The notes beneath the pieces are model-generated. The model was not told where the DNA came from. It ran no database searches and saw only the letters and a program-made list of their open reading frames with translations. From the NCBI GenBank assembly GCA_016125335.1, contig WGLY01000010.1:38178-102177 (forward strand): 64,000 nt of DNA. Direction: 5' to 3'. The stretch is from Frankiales bacterium (lineage in GTDB: Bacteria; Actinomycetota; Actinomycetes; S36-B12; CAIYMF01). Made by a program: the position numbers and the translations under genes. The first letter of the stretch is position 1. Every line of letters starts with the position of its first letter. This document shows positions 55,531-63,179 of this stretch, in pieces.

Positions 55531-56613
55531 TCAGCGGTCGGACGAGAAGCGCACCGCGGTCTCGCCGAGGGCCACTCCGGGCCACACCCGGGCCCCGCGG
55601 ACCAGCTCGTTGCCGGGGCCGATCATGGCGCGGTCGCCGACGACGACGCCGTCGAGCCGGGCGCCGGCCCCGATGATCGCGCCGGAGCCGATGACGGAGT
55701 CGCGCACCTGGGCGCCGGAGGCGACCATCGCGCCGTCGAACAGCGAGGAGCCGTCGACGACGGCCCCCGAGCCGACGGTGGCGCCCGCGCCGACGCACGT
55801 GCCGCCGCGCAGGATCGCGTCCGGCTCGACCTCCGCGCCGGGACGCACCAGGAAGTCGCCGACCGGCCCCGGCAGCGCCGGGCTCGGCGCCCGGCCGGTG
55901 ACGAGGTCGCGCGAGCCGCGGACGAAGGCGAGCGGGGTGCCGAGGTCGAGCCAGTAGCCGTCGTCGACGAACCCGGTGACGTGGGCGCCGGACGTGAGCA
56001 GCCCGGGGAACGTCTCGCGCTCGACCGACACGGGCCGGCCCGTGGGGATCTCGTCGATGAGCGAGCGGCGGAACACGTAGCAGCCGGCGTTCACCTGGTC
56101 GGTGACGCACTCCTCGGGCGTGCTGGGCTTCTCGAGGAACTGCTGCACGCGGCCGTCGTCGTCGGTGGGCACGAGGCCGTAGGCGCGCGGGTCGTCGACG
56201 CGGGTGAGGTAGAGCGAGACGTCGGCGCCGTCGGCGGACCAGCGCTTGACCTGTCCGGCGATGTCGTGGCCGGAGAGGATGTCGCCGTTGAAGACGAGGA
56301 CCGGGTCGTCCGGTCCGCTGTCGAGGTAGGGCGCCACGTGACGGATCGCCCCGCCCGTGCCCATCGGGATCTCCTCCGTGACGTACACGAGTTCGACGCC
56401 GAAGCGCGAGCCGTCGCCGAAGTAGCTGGAGAAGACCTCGGGCTTGTACGAGGTGCCGAGCACCACCCGGGTGACGCCTGCCTCGCGCGCCCGGGCGATC
56501 TGGTGCTCGGTGCACGGGACGCCGGCGACGGGCAGCATCGGCTTGGGCGTGGTGACCGTGAGCGGGCGCAGACGCGTCCCCTGGCCGCCGACGAGGAGGA
56601 CCGCTTCGAGCAC
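55531..56613 (-). CDS. mannose-1-phosphate guanylyltransferase-type nucleotidyltransferase
   Basis: A 360-residue sugar-nucleotidyltransferase. VLLVGGQGTRLRPLT is the nucleotide loop, TPKPMLPVAGVP the sugar site and VFNGDIL the metal-binding Asp. The C-terminal ~120 residues form a left-handed beta-helix of hexapeptide repeats (GGTCVGAGATVGSGAVVDGSS). It makes GDP-mannose from mannose-1-phosphate and GTP by position relative to manA/manB and by match to Rv3264c, but glucose-1-phosphate enzymes look similar. GTG 56613 is five bases after GACAGT, a weak leaderless signal. Confidence 0.87.
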   Translation of the reverse strand: MLEAVLLVGGQGTRLRPLTVTTPKPMLPVAGVPCTEHQIARAREAGVTRVVLGTSYKPEVFSSYFGDGSRFGVELVYVTEEIPMGTGGAIRHVAPYLDSGPDDPVLVFNGDILSGHDIAGQVKRWSADGADVSLYLTRVDDPRAYGLVPTDDDGRVQQFLEKPSTPEECVTDQVNAGCYVFRRSLIDEIPTGRPVSVERETFPGLLTSGAHVTGFVDDGYWLDLGTPLAFVRGSRDLVTGRAPSPALPGPVGDFLVRPGAEVEPDAILRGGTCVGAGATVGSGAVVDGSSLFDGAMVASGAQVRDSVIGSGAIIGAGARLDGVVVGDRAMIGPGNELVRGARVWPGVALGETAVRFSSDR

Positions 56614-56650
56614 GCCCCACTGTCCCACACGCTCGGCGACGGGCACCCCC

Positions 56651-56656
56651 TACGTT
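56651..56656 (+). promoter_or_regulatory. leaderless -10 element (TACGTT) of the TIGR03089 gene
   Basis: TACGTT on the plus strand is followed by six bases and the ATG at 56663. Confidence 0.5.
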
Positions 56657-56662
56657 GGGCTG

Positions 56663-57403
56663 ATGAGCGACACCACCGTCCGGTCCGCGTTCGCCACCGT
56701 CGCCGCCGGCGACCCGGCCCGGCCCTTCGTCACGCACCTCGGTCCGGACGGCGCCCGCACCGAGCTGTCGGTGCGCACGTTCGAGAACAACGTCGCGAAG
56801 ACCGCCAACCTGCTGCGCGACGAGGGCGACGTGGGGCAGGGCTCCGTGGTGGTGCTCCGGCTCCCCCTGCACTGGCAGGCGTCGGTGTGGCTCGCGGCGT
56901 GCGCGGAGCTCGGCGCGCTCGCCTGGATGGACGGCGACCCCGCCGACCCGGCGGTGGACGTCGCGCTCCTCGGCCCGGACGAGCTGGACGCACCGCACGC
57001 GCCGTTGACCCTCGCCACGGCGCTGCACCCCCTCGGCATGCCGTTCGCGTCGCCGCTGCCGGCGGGCGTGCTCGACGCCGCAGTCGAGGTGCGGATGCAC
57101 GCGGACCGCTTCGCCCCTTACGACGTGCCGCCGGCGTCCTCGCCCTGGCTGCGCCTCGGCGAGCGCACCTGGACCCAGGCCGAGGCGCTCGCCGACGCCG
57201 CCGCCCTGGCCGAGTCCGTCGGGGCGCCGGCGAACGGCCGGGTGCTGTGCGCCCGCCCGGTCGACGAGCAGGGGCTGCTCTGCCTGCTCGCCGTCCCGCT
57301 GGCCGTGACTGGCTCGGTGGTGCTGCGGCCCGAGGTGCCGGGGGCCCCGGGGCCGCTCGAGGACGTGGCCGCGCGCGAGCGGTGCGACGCCGTGGTGCGC
57401 TGA
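56663..57403 (+). CDS. TIGR03089 family protein
   Basis: A 246-residue protein of the TIGR03089 family, known from actinobacteria as a stand-alone, AMP-binding-like fragment. It has ELSVRTFENNVAKTANLLRDEGDVGQGSVVVLRLP, which resembles the N-terminal part of an adenylate-forming enzyme, but no complete active site. Function unknown. It corresponds to Rv3268 next to the LCP gene. It starts leaderless after TACGTT. Confidence 0.87.
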   Translation: MSDTTVRSAFATVAAGDPARPFVTHLGPDGARTELSVRTFENNVAKTANLLRDEGDVGQGSVVVLRLPLHWQASVWLAACAELGALAWMDGDPADPAVDVALLGPDELDAPHAPLTLATALHPLGMPFASPLPAGVLDAAVEVRMHADRFAPYDVPPASSPWLRLGERTWTQAEALADAAALAESVGAPANGRVLCARPVDEQGLLCLLAVPLAVTGSVVLRPEVPGAPGPLEDVAARERCDAVVR

Positions 57404-57566
57404 GGCGGGATCGCCCCGCGCACAGCGGATCCCCAGCCTGACGCCCCGCGCGCCTGTGAGCCGGCGGGAACGACGTCGGCGAGGCCGCTCAGGGGAACGC
57501 GATGCCCTTCCCGGACGTCGCACCGGTGTGCGACTCCGCCGGTCACGACCCCCCTCGGGCGACCCC

Positions 57567-57572
57567 TACACT
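57567..57572 (+). promoter_or_regulatory. leaderless -10 element (TACACT) of the LCP gene
   Basis: TACACT on the plus strand is followed by six bases and the GTG at 57579. Confidence 0.55.
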
Positions 57573-57578
57573 GTCGCG

Positions 57579-59015
57579 GTGACCTCCCCCGACCCCGGTG
57601 ACGGCGCTGCCTCGGGCCGCCCCCACATCGGGCGCCGGGTGCTCGCGGTCGCCAGCGTCATGACGGTGGTCGCCACCACGATCTGCGGCGCGGGCTGGAT
57701 GAGCCTCAACCACCTCACCGGCAACATCACGACCATCGACGTCACCGGCGAGCTCGGCACCAACCGGCCCACCAAGGCCACGCCCTCGAGCAGCACGCCC
57801 ACCGAGTACCAGGCCATGAACATCCTGGTGATGGGCACGGACACGCGCACCGGCCAGGGCAGCGGTTATGGCAGCGCCGCCACCACGGCGAGCGGCAACG
57901 GCCACAGCGACACGACGATCCTCGTGCACATCTCGGCGGACCGGCAGCACATCCTCGCGGTGAGCATCCCGCGCGACTCCGTCGTCACCCGGCCGCTGTG
58001 CAAGGGCACCGGGATGCACTCCCCCGACCGCATCAACACCGCGTTCGCCGAGGGCGGCGCCGGGTGCGCCATCAAGGCGGTCGAGTACCTCACCGGCGAC
58101 TTCATCGACCACTACGTCGTGGTCGACTTCAAGGGCTTCAAGTCGGTCGTGGACGCGCTCGGCGGCGTCGAGGTGTGCCTCACCACCGCGGTCAACGACC
58201 CCAAGAGCCACCTCGACCTCTCCGCCGGCAAGCACCTGCTGACCGGCGACCAGGCCCTCGCGTTCGCCCGTGTGCGCCACAACATCGGCGACGGCTCGGA
58301 CATCGGCCGCATCGGCCGGCAGCAGGACTTCCTGTCCTCGATCGTGCGCGCCGTCACCAACAAGGGGATGCTCGCCGACCCGGTGAAGCTCTACAACGTG
58401 CTCTCGGCGGTGACCGACTCGCTCACCACCGACCCCGAGATGGGCACGCTGGACTTCGAGACCACGCTCGCCACGAGCCTGTCGTCGATCTCCCCGTCCA
58501 ACGTCACGTTCGTCACCGTGCCGTGGACCCTGAACTCGGACGGCGCCACCCTGTCGTGGAACACCCAGGAGGCCGACAAGATCTGGTCGGCCATCAAGAA
58601 CGACACGGTGTACGGCAAGGACAAGTCGTCCACGACCACGGGCGGCAAGCCGCTCACGGTCGCGCCGTCGGCGATCCAGGTGAAGGTGCTCAACGGCACC
58701 GGCGTCACCGGCGCGGCGGCCGCGGCCGCCCAGCAGCTCAAGGCGATCGGCTTCGTGGTGACGGGCCTGGGCAACACGAGCAGCCCGGTCACCACGTCGA
58801 GCATCACCGCGCCCAAGGCCTACACCGAGAGCCTGCGCACGCTGTCCTACTCCACGGGCATCTCCTCGACGACGCTGTCCGGCTCCGGCCGCGTGCTCAC
58901 CGTCACCGTGGGGCCGGACTGGGCGAAGACGCTCAAGAAGGTCACCATCGCGACGCCGGGCTCGACCACCGGCCCCGCCGTCAAGACGGCGAACCAGAAC
59001 ATCTGCTCGTCCTGA
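57579..59015 (+). CDS. LytR-CpsA-Psr (LCP) family cell-wall polymer ligase with LytR_C domain
   Basis: A 478-residue membrane protein. A short cytosolic N-terminus and one membrane helix (~20-42) precede an extracytoplasmic LCP domain (NILVMGTDTR, SDTTILVHISADRQHILAVSIPRDS, FKSVVDALGGVEVCL, ALAFARVRH). A LytR_C domain (~370-470; IQVKVLNGTGVTGAAAAAAQQLKAIGF) follows. LCP proteins attach lipid-linked polymers such as arabinogalactan or teichoic acid to peptidoglycan. The codon use is normal. It corresponds to Rv3267. Convergent with the heparinase-like gene at 59063. Confidence 0.93.
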   Translation: MTSPDPGDGAASGRPHIGRRVLAVASVMTVVATTICGAGWMSLNHLTGNITTIDVTGELGTNRPTKATPSSSTPTEYQAMNILVMGTDTRTGQGSGYGSAATTASGNGHSDTTILVHISADRQHILAVSIPRDSVVTRPLCKGTGMHSPDRINTAFAEGGAGCAIKAVEYLTGDFIDHYVVVDFKGFKSVVDALGGVEVCLTTAVNDPKSHLDLSAGKHLLTGDQALAFARVRHNIGDGSDIGRIGRQQDFLSSIVRAVTNKGMLADPVKLYNVLSAVTDSLTTDPEMGTLDFETTLATSLSSISPSNVTFVTVPWTLNSDGATLSWNTQEADKIWSAIKNDTVYGKDKSSTTTGGKPLTVAPSAIQVKVLNGTGVTGAAAAAAQQLKAIGFVVTGLGNTSSPVTTSSITAPKAYTESLRTLSYSTGISSTTLSGSGRVLTVTVGPDWAKTLKKVTIATPGSTTGPAVKTANQNICSS

Positions 59016-59062
59016 CTGCACCCGGCTGACCTTCGCCGCGCGTGACGCGGGACCGACGCCGG

Positions 59063-60817
59063 TCAGGTCACGGTGAGCGTCGTCGTCAGCCGGTCGTGGC
59101 TCGGCACGAGGATCTCGACCGCGCCCAGCGCCACCCCCGGCCGAGGCAGCACCCAGCCGCCGACCGGCGAGGTGCTCCTCACGAGGATCCGGGCGGAGGA
59201 GCCCGGCGACACCGAGACGGTGAGCCGGTGCCGTCCGTCGGTGAAGCCGAGCGACCGCGCCGTGCGCCAGGTGGGCCGCCACACCGGGTCCAGATGGACA
59301 TGGCTGGTGAACGATCCCGCCATCTCGTCGACGATGACCAGGCGGTGGCGGGCGTCGTCGACCCGTACGGTGCGCACGCCGCGCGTGGTGAAGAGCCGGC
59401 TGTCCACCACGGACGTGTCGACCCGCCCGCTCCGCCCGATCGAGCGGAGCACCGCGCCGCCCGTGCCCAGCCGCGCCGACTGCGGCACCGCGATGTTGTG
59501 CCCGGACGGGCTGTGCAACCAGGTGGCCACCGCGTCGTGGCGGTCGTTGGCGCTGCCCCCGGGGTCGACGAGCACGGCGACGCCGCGCGTGCCCCAGGTG
59601 ACCGAGCCCCAGTCGTAGTGGCCGTGCGAGAAGAAGGAGTCGCCGAGCCGCTGGGTCCAGTACGTCGTGGCCGGGTCCCGCCAGGACCACCGCCGGGCGA
59701 GGACGCCGCCCACCCGGTCCGTCACCGCGAGGTACCGCTGCGGCGGCGGGGGTGCCGACGTCGACACGAAGCCGTCGCCGATGGGGATCCGGGCACCCGT
59801 CGGTGACGTGAGGTGCGCGGACATGCGCGCGGCGCGGACCAGCATCGACCCCACGGCGCGACCGACGACGGAACCGCCGGGAACGCCCGCGAGCCGGGTG
59901 CGCACGGTCTGCCACAGCACGCGGTTGAACTCGTGGTAGGCGGTGGACTGCTCGCCGGTGAAACCGGCTGGGGAGAAGGCGCCGGGCAGCTCGGCCCTCA
60001 GCCGCGAGACCGCCGTGGCGGCCCACTTGGGGCTCCCGAGCAGCGCCGCGCTGTCGAGCAGTGCGAGGTTCGCCATGGTGCCGTGGTTGTGCACCGGGTA
60101 GGCCGGTGGCCCGTAGTAGCGACGAGGGTCCAGGTTCGCGGCGACGGTGCGGCGCAGCTCCCCGGTGAGCGAGGCGCTCCGCGTGACGGCCACGAGGCAG
60201 TCGAGGGCCTGCTCCCGGCGGGTGTTCGTCCCCTCCGCCCACCCGACGGCGTACGACCGGTCCAGCGCCGACGCCGTGGCCGACCCCGGGTCGGCCACGC
60301 GGTGCACGGCCTGGGCGAGCTGGTCGGCGATCCGGGATCCGCCCCGGTCCTCCGGGACGAACAGCGGCACCACCCAGGTGAGGGAGCGCCACCACATGGC
60401 CCGGGTGTCCTCGCGGAACGCCGCCGGCGGCGTGGTGAGGTCGAGGTGCCGCAGGTCGACCGTGGCGGCGCGGCCCAGGATGCGCACCCGCCCCGCGGCC
60501 AGGTCGCTCGCGGTGTTGCCCCAGCTCCTCGCGGCGGCCAGCGGCGACGAGCACCACCTGGCCGGGGACACCGCTGACGGCGCCACCCGGCCGCCCACGG
60601 GCGGCGCGCTCGTGGCAGGCGGGGCAGCGAGCGGGCTCGGCCGGGTGGTCGCGGCGTGGGCGGTCGCGGCCGAGGGCGCGCAGAGGGCGAGGACGGGGCC
60701 GGCCATGACCGCGCCCACGAGCAGCGGCCGTCGCCCGGACCGAGCCGTGCGCACCGCCGTCACGCGTGGTCCTGAGTCGACGGCGCCTGCGCGCCGCGAC
60801 CTGCGCCCACCGGTCAT
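59063..60817 (-). CDS. secreted heparinase II/III-like protein
   Basis: A 584-residue secreted protein with a twin-Arg-like or Sec signal near residues 19-55 (RRPLLVGAVMAGPVLALCAPSAATAHA). The N-terminal alpha/alpha toroid (TMANLALLDSAALLG, GFTGEQSTAYHEFNRVLWQ) is followed by a heparinase II/III beta-sandwich (FFSHGHYDWGSVTWGTRGVAVLVDPGG). Heparinase II/III-type enzymes cleave uronate-containing polysaccharides by elimination. The substrate is unknown; an envelope polymer is possible given the LCP neighbour. GTG 60763 is an alternative start. Confidence 0.8.
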   Translation of the reverse strand: MTGGRRSRRAGAVDSGPRVTAVRTARSGRRPLLVGAVMAGPVLALCAPSAATAHAATTRPSPLAAPPATSAPPVGGRVAPSAVSPARWCSSPLAAARSWGNTASDLAAGRVRILGRAATVDLRHLDLTTPPAAFREDTRAMWWRSLTWVVPLFVPEDRGGSRIADQLAQAVHRVADPGSATASALDRSYAVGWAEGTNTRREQALDCLVAVTRSASLTGELRRTVAANLDPRRYYGPPAYPVHNHGTMANLALLDSAALLGSPKWAATAVSRLRAELPGAFSPAGFTGEQSTAYHEFNRVLWQTVRTRLAGVPGGSVVGRAVGSMLVRAARMSAHLTSPTGARIPIGDGFVSTSAPPPPQRYLAVTDRVGGVLARRWSWRDPATTYWTQRLGDSFFSHGHYDWGSVTWGTRGVAVLVDPGGSANDRHDAVATWLHSPSGHNIAVPQSARLGTGGAVLRSIGRSGRVDTSVVDSRLFTTRGVRTVRVDDARHRLVIVDEMAGSFTSHVHLDPVWRPTWRTARSLGFTDGRHRLTVSVSPGSSARILVRSTSPVGGWVLPRPGVALGAVEILVPSHDRLTTTLTVT

Positions 60818-61050
60818 GGCCGACCCCCGATCCCGTCGGACCCCCCGTCCGACCGGACACCGCTCACCGTAGCGCTCGCTCCACCACGTAGGCTCGCCGA
60901 CGGCGACGACGTTCCCCGGCCGTCCGGCAAGCCGTTCGGCGGCTCAAGGCGCGTCCGCCCGCGGCCGACGTTGTCCGTACTCGACGCTCGCGCGCCGCCG
61001 TGCCCGAACGGCGCCGCCGGGCCTCACGCAGCAGACAGGGAGCGACACCG

Positions 61051-62841
61051 GTGGCCAACGTCCGAGGGGTGCGGATACGCGCCCGGATCACCGGCCTGGC
61101 CGCGGCCGCCGTGCTCTGCGCCGCGCTCCCCGTCGTCGCCCCGGTCCCTCCCGCAGCGGCCGACGCGCCGCTGCCAGGACAGGTGTGCTCGGGCAGCGAC
61201 TGGAGCGGGTTCTCCGCGGCCAACCCGTGGCGGCGGCTCGACGCCGGCTACGTCAGCGTGGCCGGGCGGACCGCGGTGCACCTCATCACCCGCGGCCACG
61301 TCGCGTGGAGCGCGGACCCCTACCGCAGCAGCACCTGGCGCGCCTGGTTCATGTCGCTCAAGTGGCTTCAGGACTACTACAACAAGGCCAACGGCCGCAT
61401 GGGCGTGGACTCGCACGTGCCGACCATGACCGAGCGCCGGGCGTTCCTCGAGAAGGCCCTCGTCATCCTGCGCGACTACGACGTCTCGGTGCCCATGGGC
61501 TCGAGCATCCAGGCCGCGGCCCGTCGCACCAGCGACGGCCACCGCGCGCTCGTCTTCGCCTGCCTGGCCGAGGAGGACAAGCTCCTCAACGGCAGCACCC
61601 GCTCGTGGCTGTCGTCGCGGCTGTCGGCGGAGATCTCCGACGTCCTCGCGCACCAGCGCGGGCTCGCCTGGAACCAGACCGTCGAGGACATGCTCCCGGT
61701 GCTCACCGCCGGGTGCACGACCGGTCGTCAGGACTGGCTGACCGCCGCCGAGTCCGCGCTGGCCAAGGCCGCCCGCACCAACATCGACGCGCAGGGCGCC
61801 ACCATCGAGCAGTCCCTCGGCTACGCCAACTACAACCTCTCCCTGTGGGAGCGGGTGCTGACGCGCTACGCGGACTGCGGCGTCAGCGAGCCGGCGAGCC
61901 TCGGCGACCGGCTGGGTCTGCTCGCGTCGTTCCTCACGGCCGGCACCACGCCGGCCGGCACGCTCGAGCAGCTGGGCGACACCGCCACGCAGAAGGCGCG
62001 CTACGACGTCATCCCCGGCGACCAGTCCTTCGCCTGGGCGCAGAGCGGCGGCACGCGCGGCACGGCCCCGCCGGCCGTCGCCGTCTACGACGCGGGGTAC
62101 GTGTTCGGCCGGCCCGACCGCAGCTTCGGCGGCGACTACTACACGATCCGGTTCGGCCCCGCCCGCAACTACCACGGGCAGCGCGACGCCACGTCGGTGA
62201 CGTGGTGGCCGGCCGGCCGGCCGCTCGTGACCGATCTGGGCTATCCGTCCTCGTCGCAGTCAGCGCGGCAGAAGTACTGGGGCACGCGCTACCAGAACGA
62301 CGTCATGGTCACCGGCACCAGGGCAGGGGCGGAGCGCTCGGCCCCCTCGAGCCTCACGACGCGCTCCGCGGGCTTCGGCCCGTCGTTCACCGTCACGCAG
62401 TCGGGCGGCTGGAGCCGGGTGAACCACCGTCGCGACGTGGGCGTCGTCCCGTCGCTGCACGCCATGGTGGTGCGTGACTACACCTACTCCGGCAACGGAC
62501 CGGTGATGACGAGCCAGGTGTTCAGCCTGGCCCCCGGCTACACCGCGCGAGTCGGCAAGAACGGCCGCTTCAACATCTACCGGGGCAGCGCCCTCGCCTA
62601 CGTCGCCTACGCCTTCGGCGGCTCCGGCCGGCGCTCGGCGGTCACGACGTCGGTGAAGTACGCCTCGGCGACGCACGGCACGAAGGTGACCACCCTGGTG
62701 CAGGCCTCGATCGGCCGGCGCGCCACGCTCGGCCTGGTGATCGTGCCGTCGTCCGTGGCGTTCGCCCTGCACCCGGGACGCATCGTGCTCTCGACGCGCT
62801 CCGCGTCGGCCTCGATCGGTCTCGGCTCGTACCTGTCCTGA
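61051..62841 (+). CDS. secreted heparinase II/III-like protein, second copy
   Basis: A 596-residue secreted protein with a signal peptide (RITGLAAAAVLCAALPVVAPVPPAAA). The toroid-type N-terminal domain (QGATIEQSLGYANYNLSLWERVLTRYADC) and the later FGGDYYTIRFGPARNYHGQRDATSVTWWPAGRPLVTD resemble heparinase II/III and alginate-lyase-type proteins. It is divergent from the gene at 59063 and only loosely similar to it, so the two may act on different polymers or parts of one polymer. GTG 61051 has GGGAG nine bases upstream. Confidence 0.75.
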   Translation: MANVRGVRIRARITGLAAAAVLCAALPVVAPVPPAAADAPLPGQVCSGSDWSGFSAANPWRRLDAGYVSVAGRTAVHLITRGHVAWSADPYRSSTWRAWFMSLKWLQDYYNKANGRMGVDSHVPTMTERRAFLEKALVILRDYDVSVPMGSSIQAAARRTSDGHRALVFACLAEEDKLLNGSTRSWLSSRLSAEISDVLAHQRGLAWNQTVEDMLPVLTAGCTTGRQDWLTAAESALAKAARTNIDAQGATIEQSLGYANYNLSLWERVLTRYADCGVSEPASLGDRLGLLASFLTAGTTPAGTLEQLGDTATQKARYDVIPGDQSFAWAQSGGTRGTAPPAVAVYDAGYVFGRPDRSFGGDYYTIRFGPARNYHGQRDATSVTWWPAGRPLVTDLGYPSSSQSARQKYWGTRYQNDVMVTGTRAGAERSAPSSLTTRSAGFGPSFTVTQSGGWSRVNHRRDVGVVPSLHAMVVRDYTYSGNGPVMTSQVFSLAPGYTARVGKNGRFNIYRGSALAYVAYAFGGSGRRSAVTTSVKYASATHGTKVTTLVQASIGRRATLGLVIVPSSVAFALHPGRIVLSTRSASASIGLGSYLS

Positions 62842-63046
62842 CGTTCCTCGCTTCCCTGTCTGTCGTCCGTCCTGGGGCGCCGTCCTCGCCCTGTGCTCGT
62901 CCCCGTGGGTGTGCCGGGCCCGCGACCCTCGGCGTAGCGACACCGCTCGCCCCGGTACCGGGATTCGGGCCGGTCTTCGGGCTCGTCCTCGGGTTGACCC
63001 CAGGGCCGCGGCAGCGACGTGCCGGCGGCCGAGGACCGAGCGGTGG

Positions 63047-63065
63047 TGTCCACACCCTGTGGACA
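63047..63065. repeat. inverted DnaA-box-like pair TGTCCACA / TGTGGACA
   Basis: TGTCCACA (63047-63054) and TGTGGACA (63058-63065) form a perfect 8-bp inverted repeat with a 3-base loop. Each matches eight of nine bases of the actinobacterial DnaA box TTGTCCACA. A lone pair away from an origin may instead be a regulator site or hairpin. Confidence 0.5.
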
Positions 63066-63111
63066 GTTGAGCGGCGAAATCCCTTGGGATTGCTGGGGAT
63101 TCGGGTTGTGC

Positions 63112-63134
63112 CTGTCGGTGGCCTCGGGTAGCAT
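63112..63134 (+). promoter_or_regulatory. PafBC/RecA-NDp-type DNA-damage promoter of the DUF222 gene
   Basis: CTGTCGGTG (63112-63120) matches eight of nine bases of TTGTCRGTG. It is followed by exactly eight bases and TAGCAT (63129-63134), which fits TANNNT. This is the mycobacterial RecA-NDp motif, used by the WYL regulators PafB and PafC for LexA-independent damage response. A -35-like TTGTGC (63106-63111) also lies 17 bases before TAGCAT. Confidence 0.65.
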
Positions 63135-63179
63135 TCCTACATTCGTTCGAACCCCAGCCGGCTCCGTGGGAGGTGCCCG

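Larger units (their letters stand above)
62842..63179 (+). other. 338-bp gene-free region upstream of the DUF222 gene
   Basis: The region has no gene. Its 3' part holds an inverted pair of DnaA-box-like octamers (63047-63065) and a damage-type promoter (63112-63134). The 5' part shows nothing I can name. Confidence 0.6.

Noticed and set aside
63145..63152. LexA SOS box (GTTCGAAC) before the DUF222 gene
   Set aside because: The half-sites are in the wrong order; TCGAAC-N4-GTTCGA is not present. The PafBC-type motif explains damage control better.
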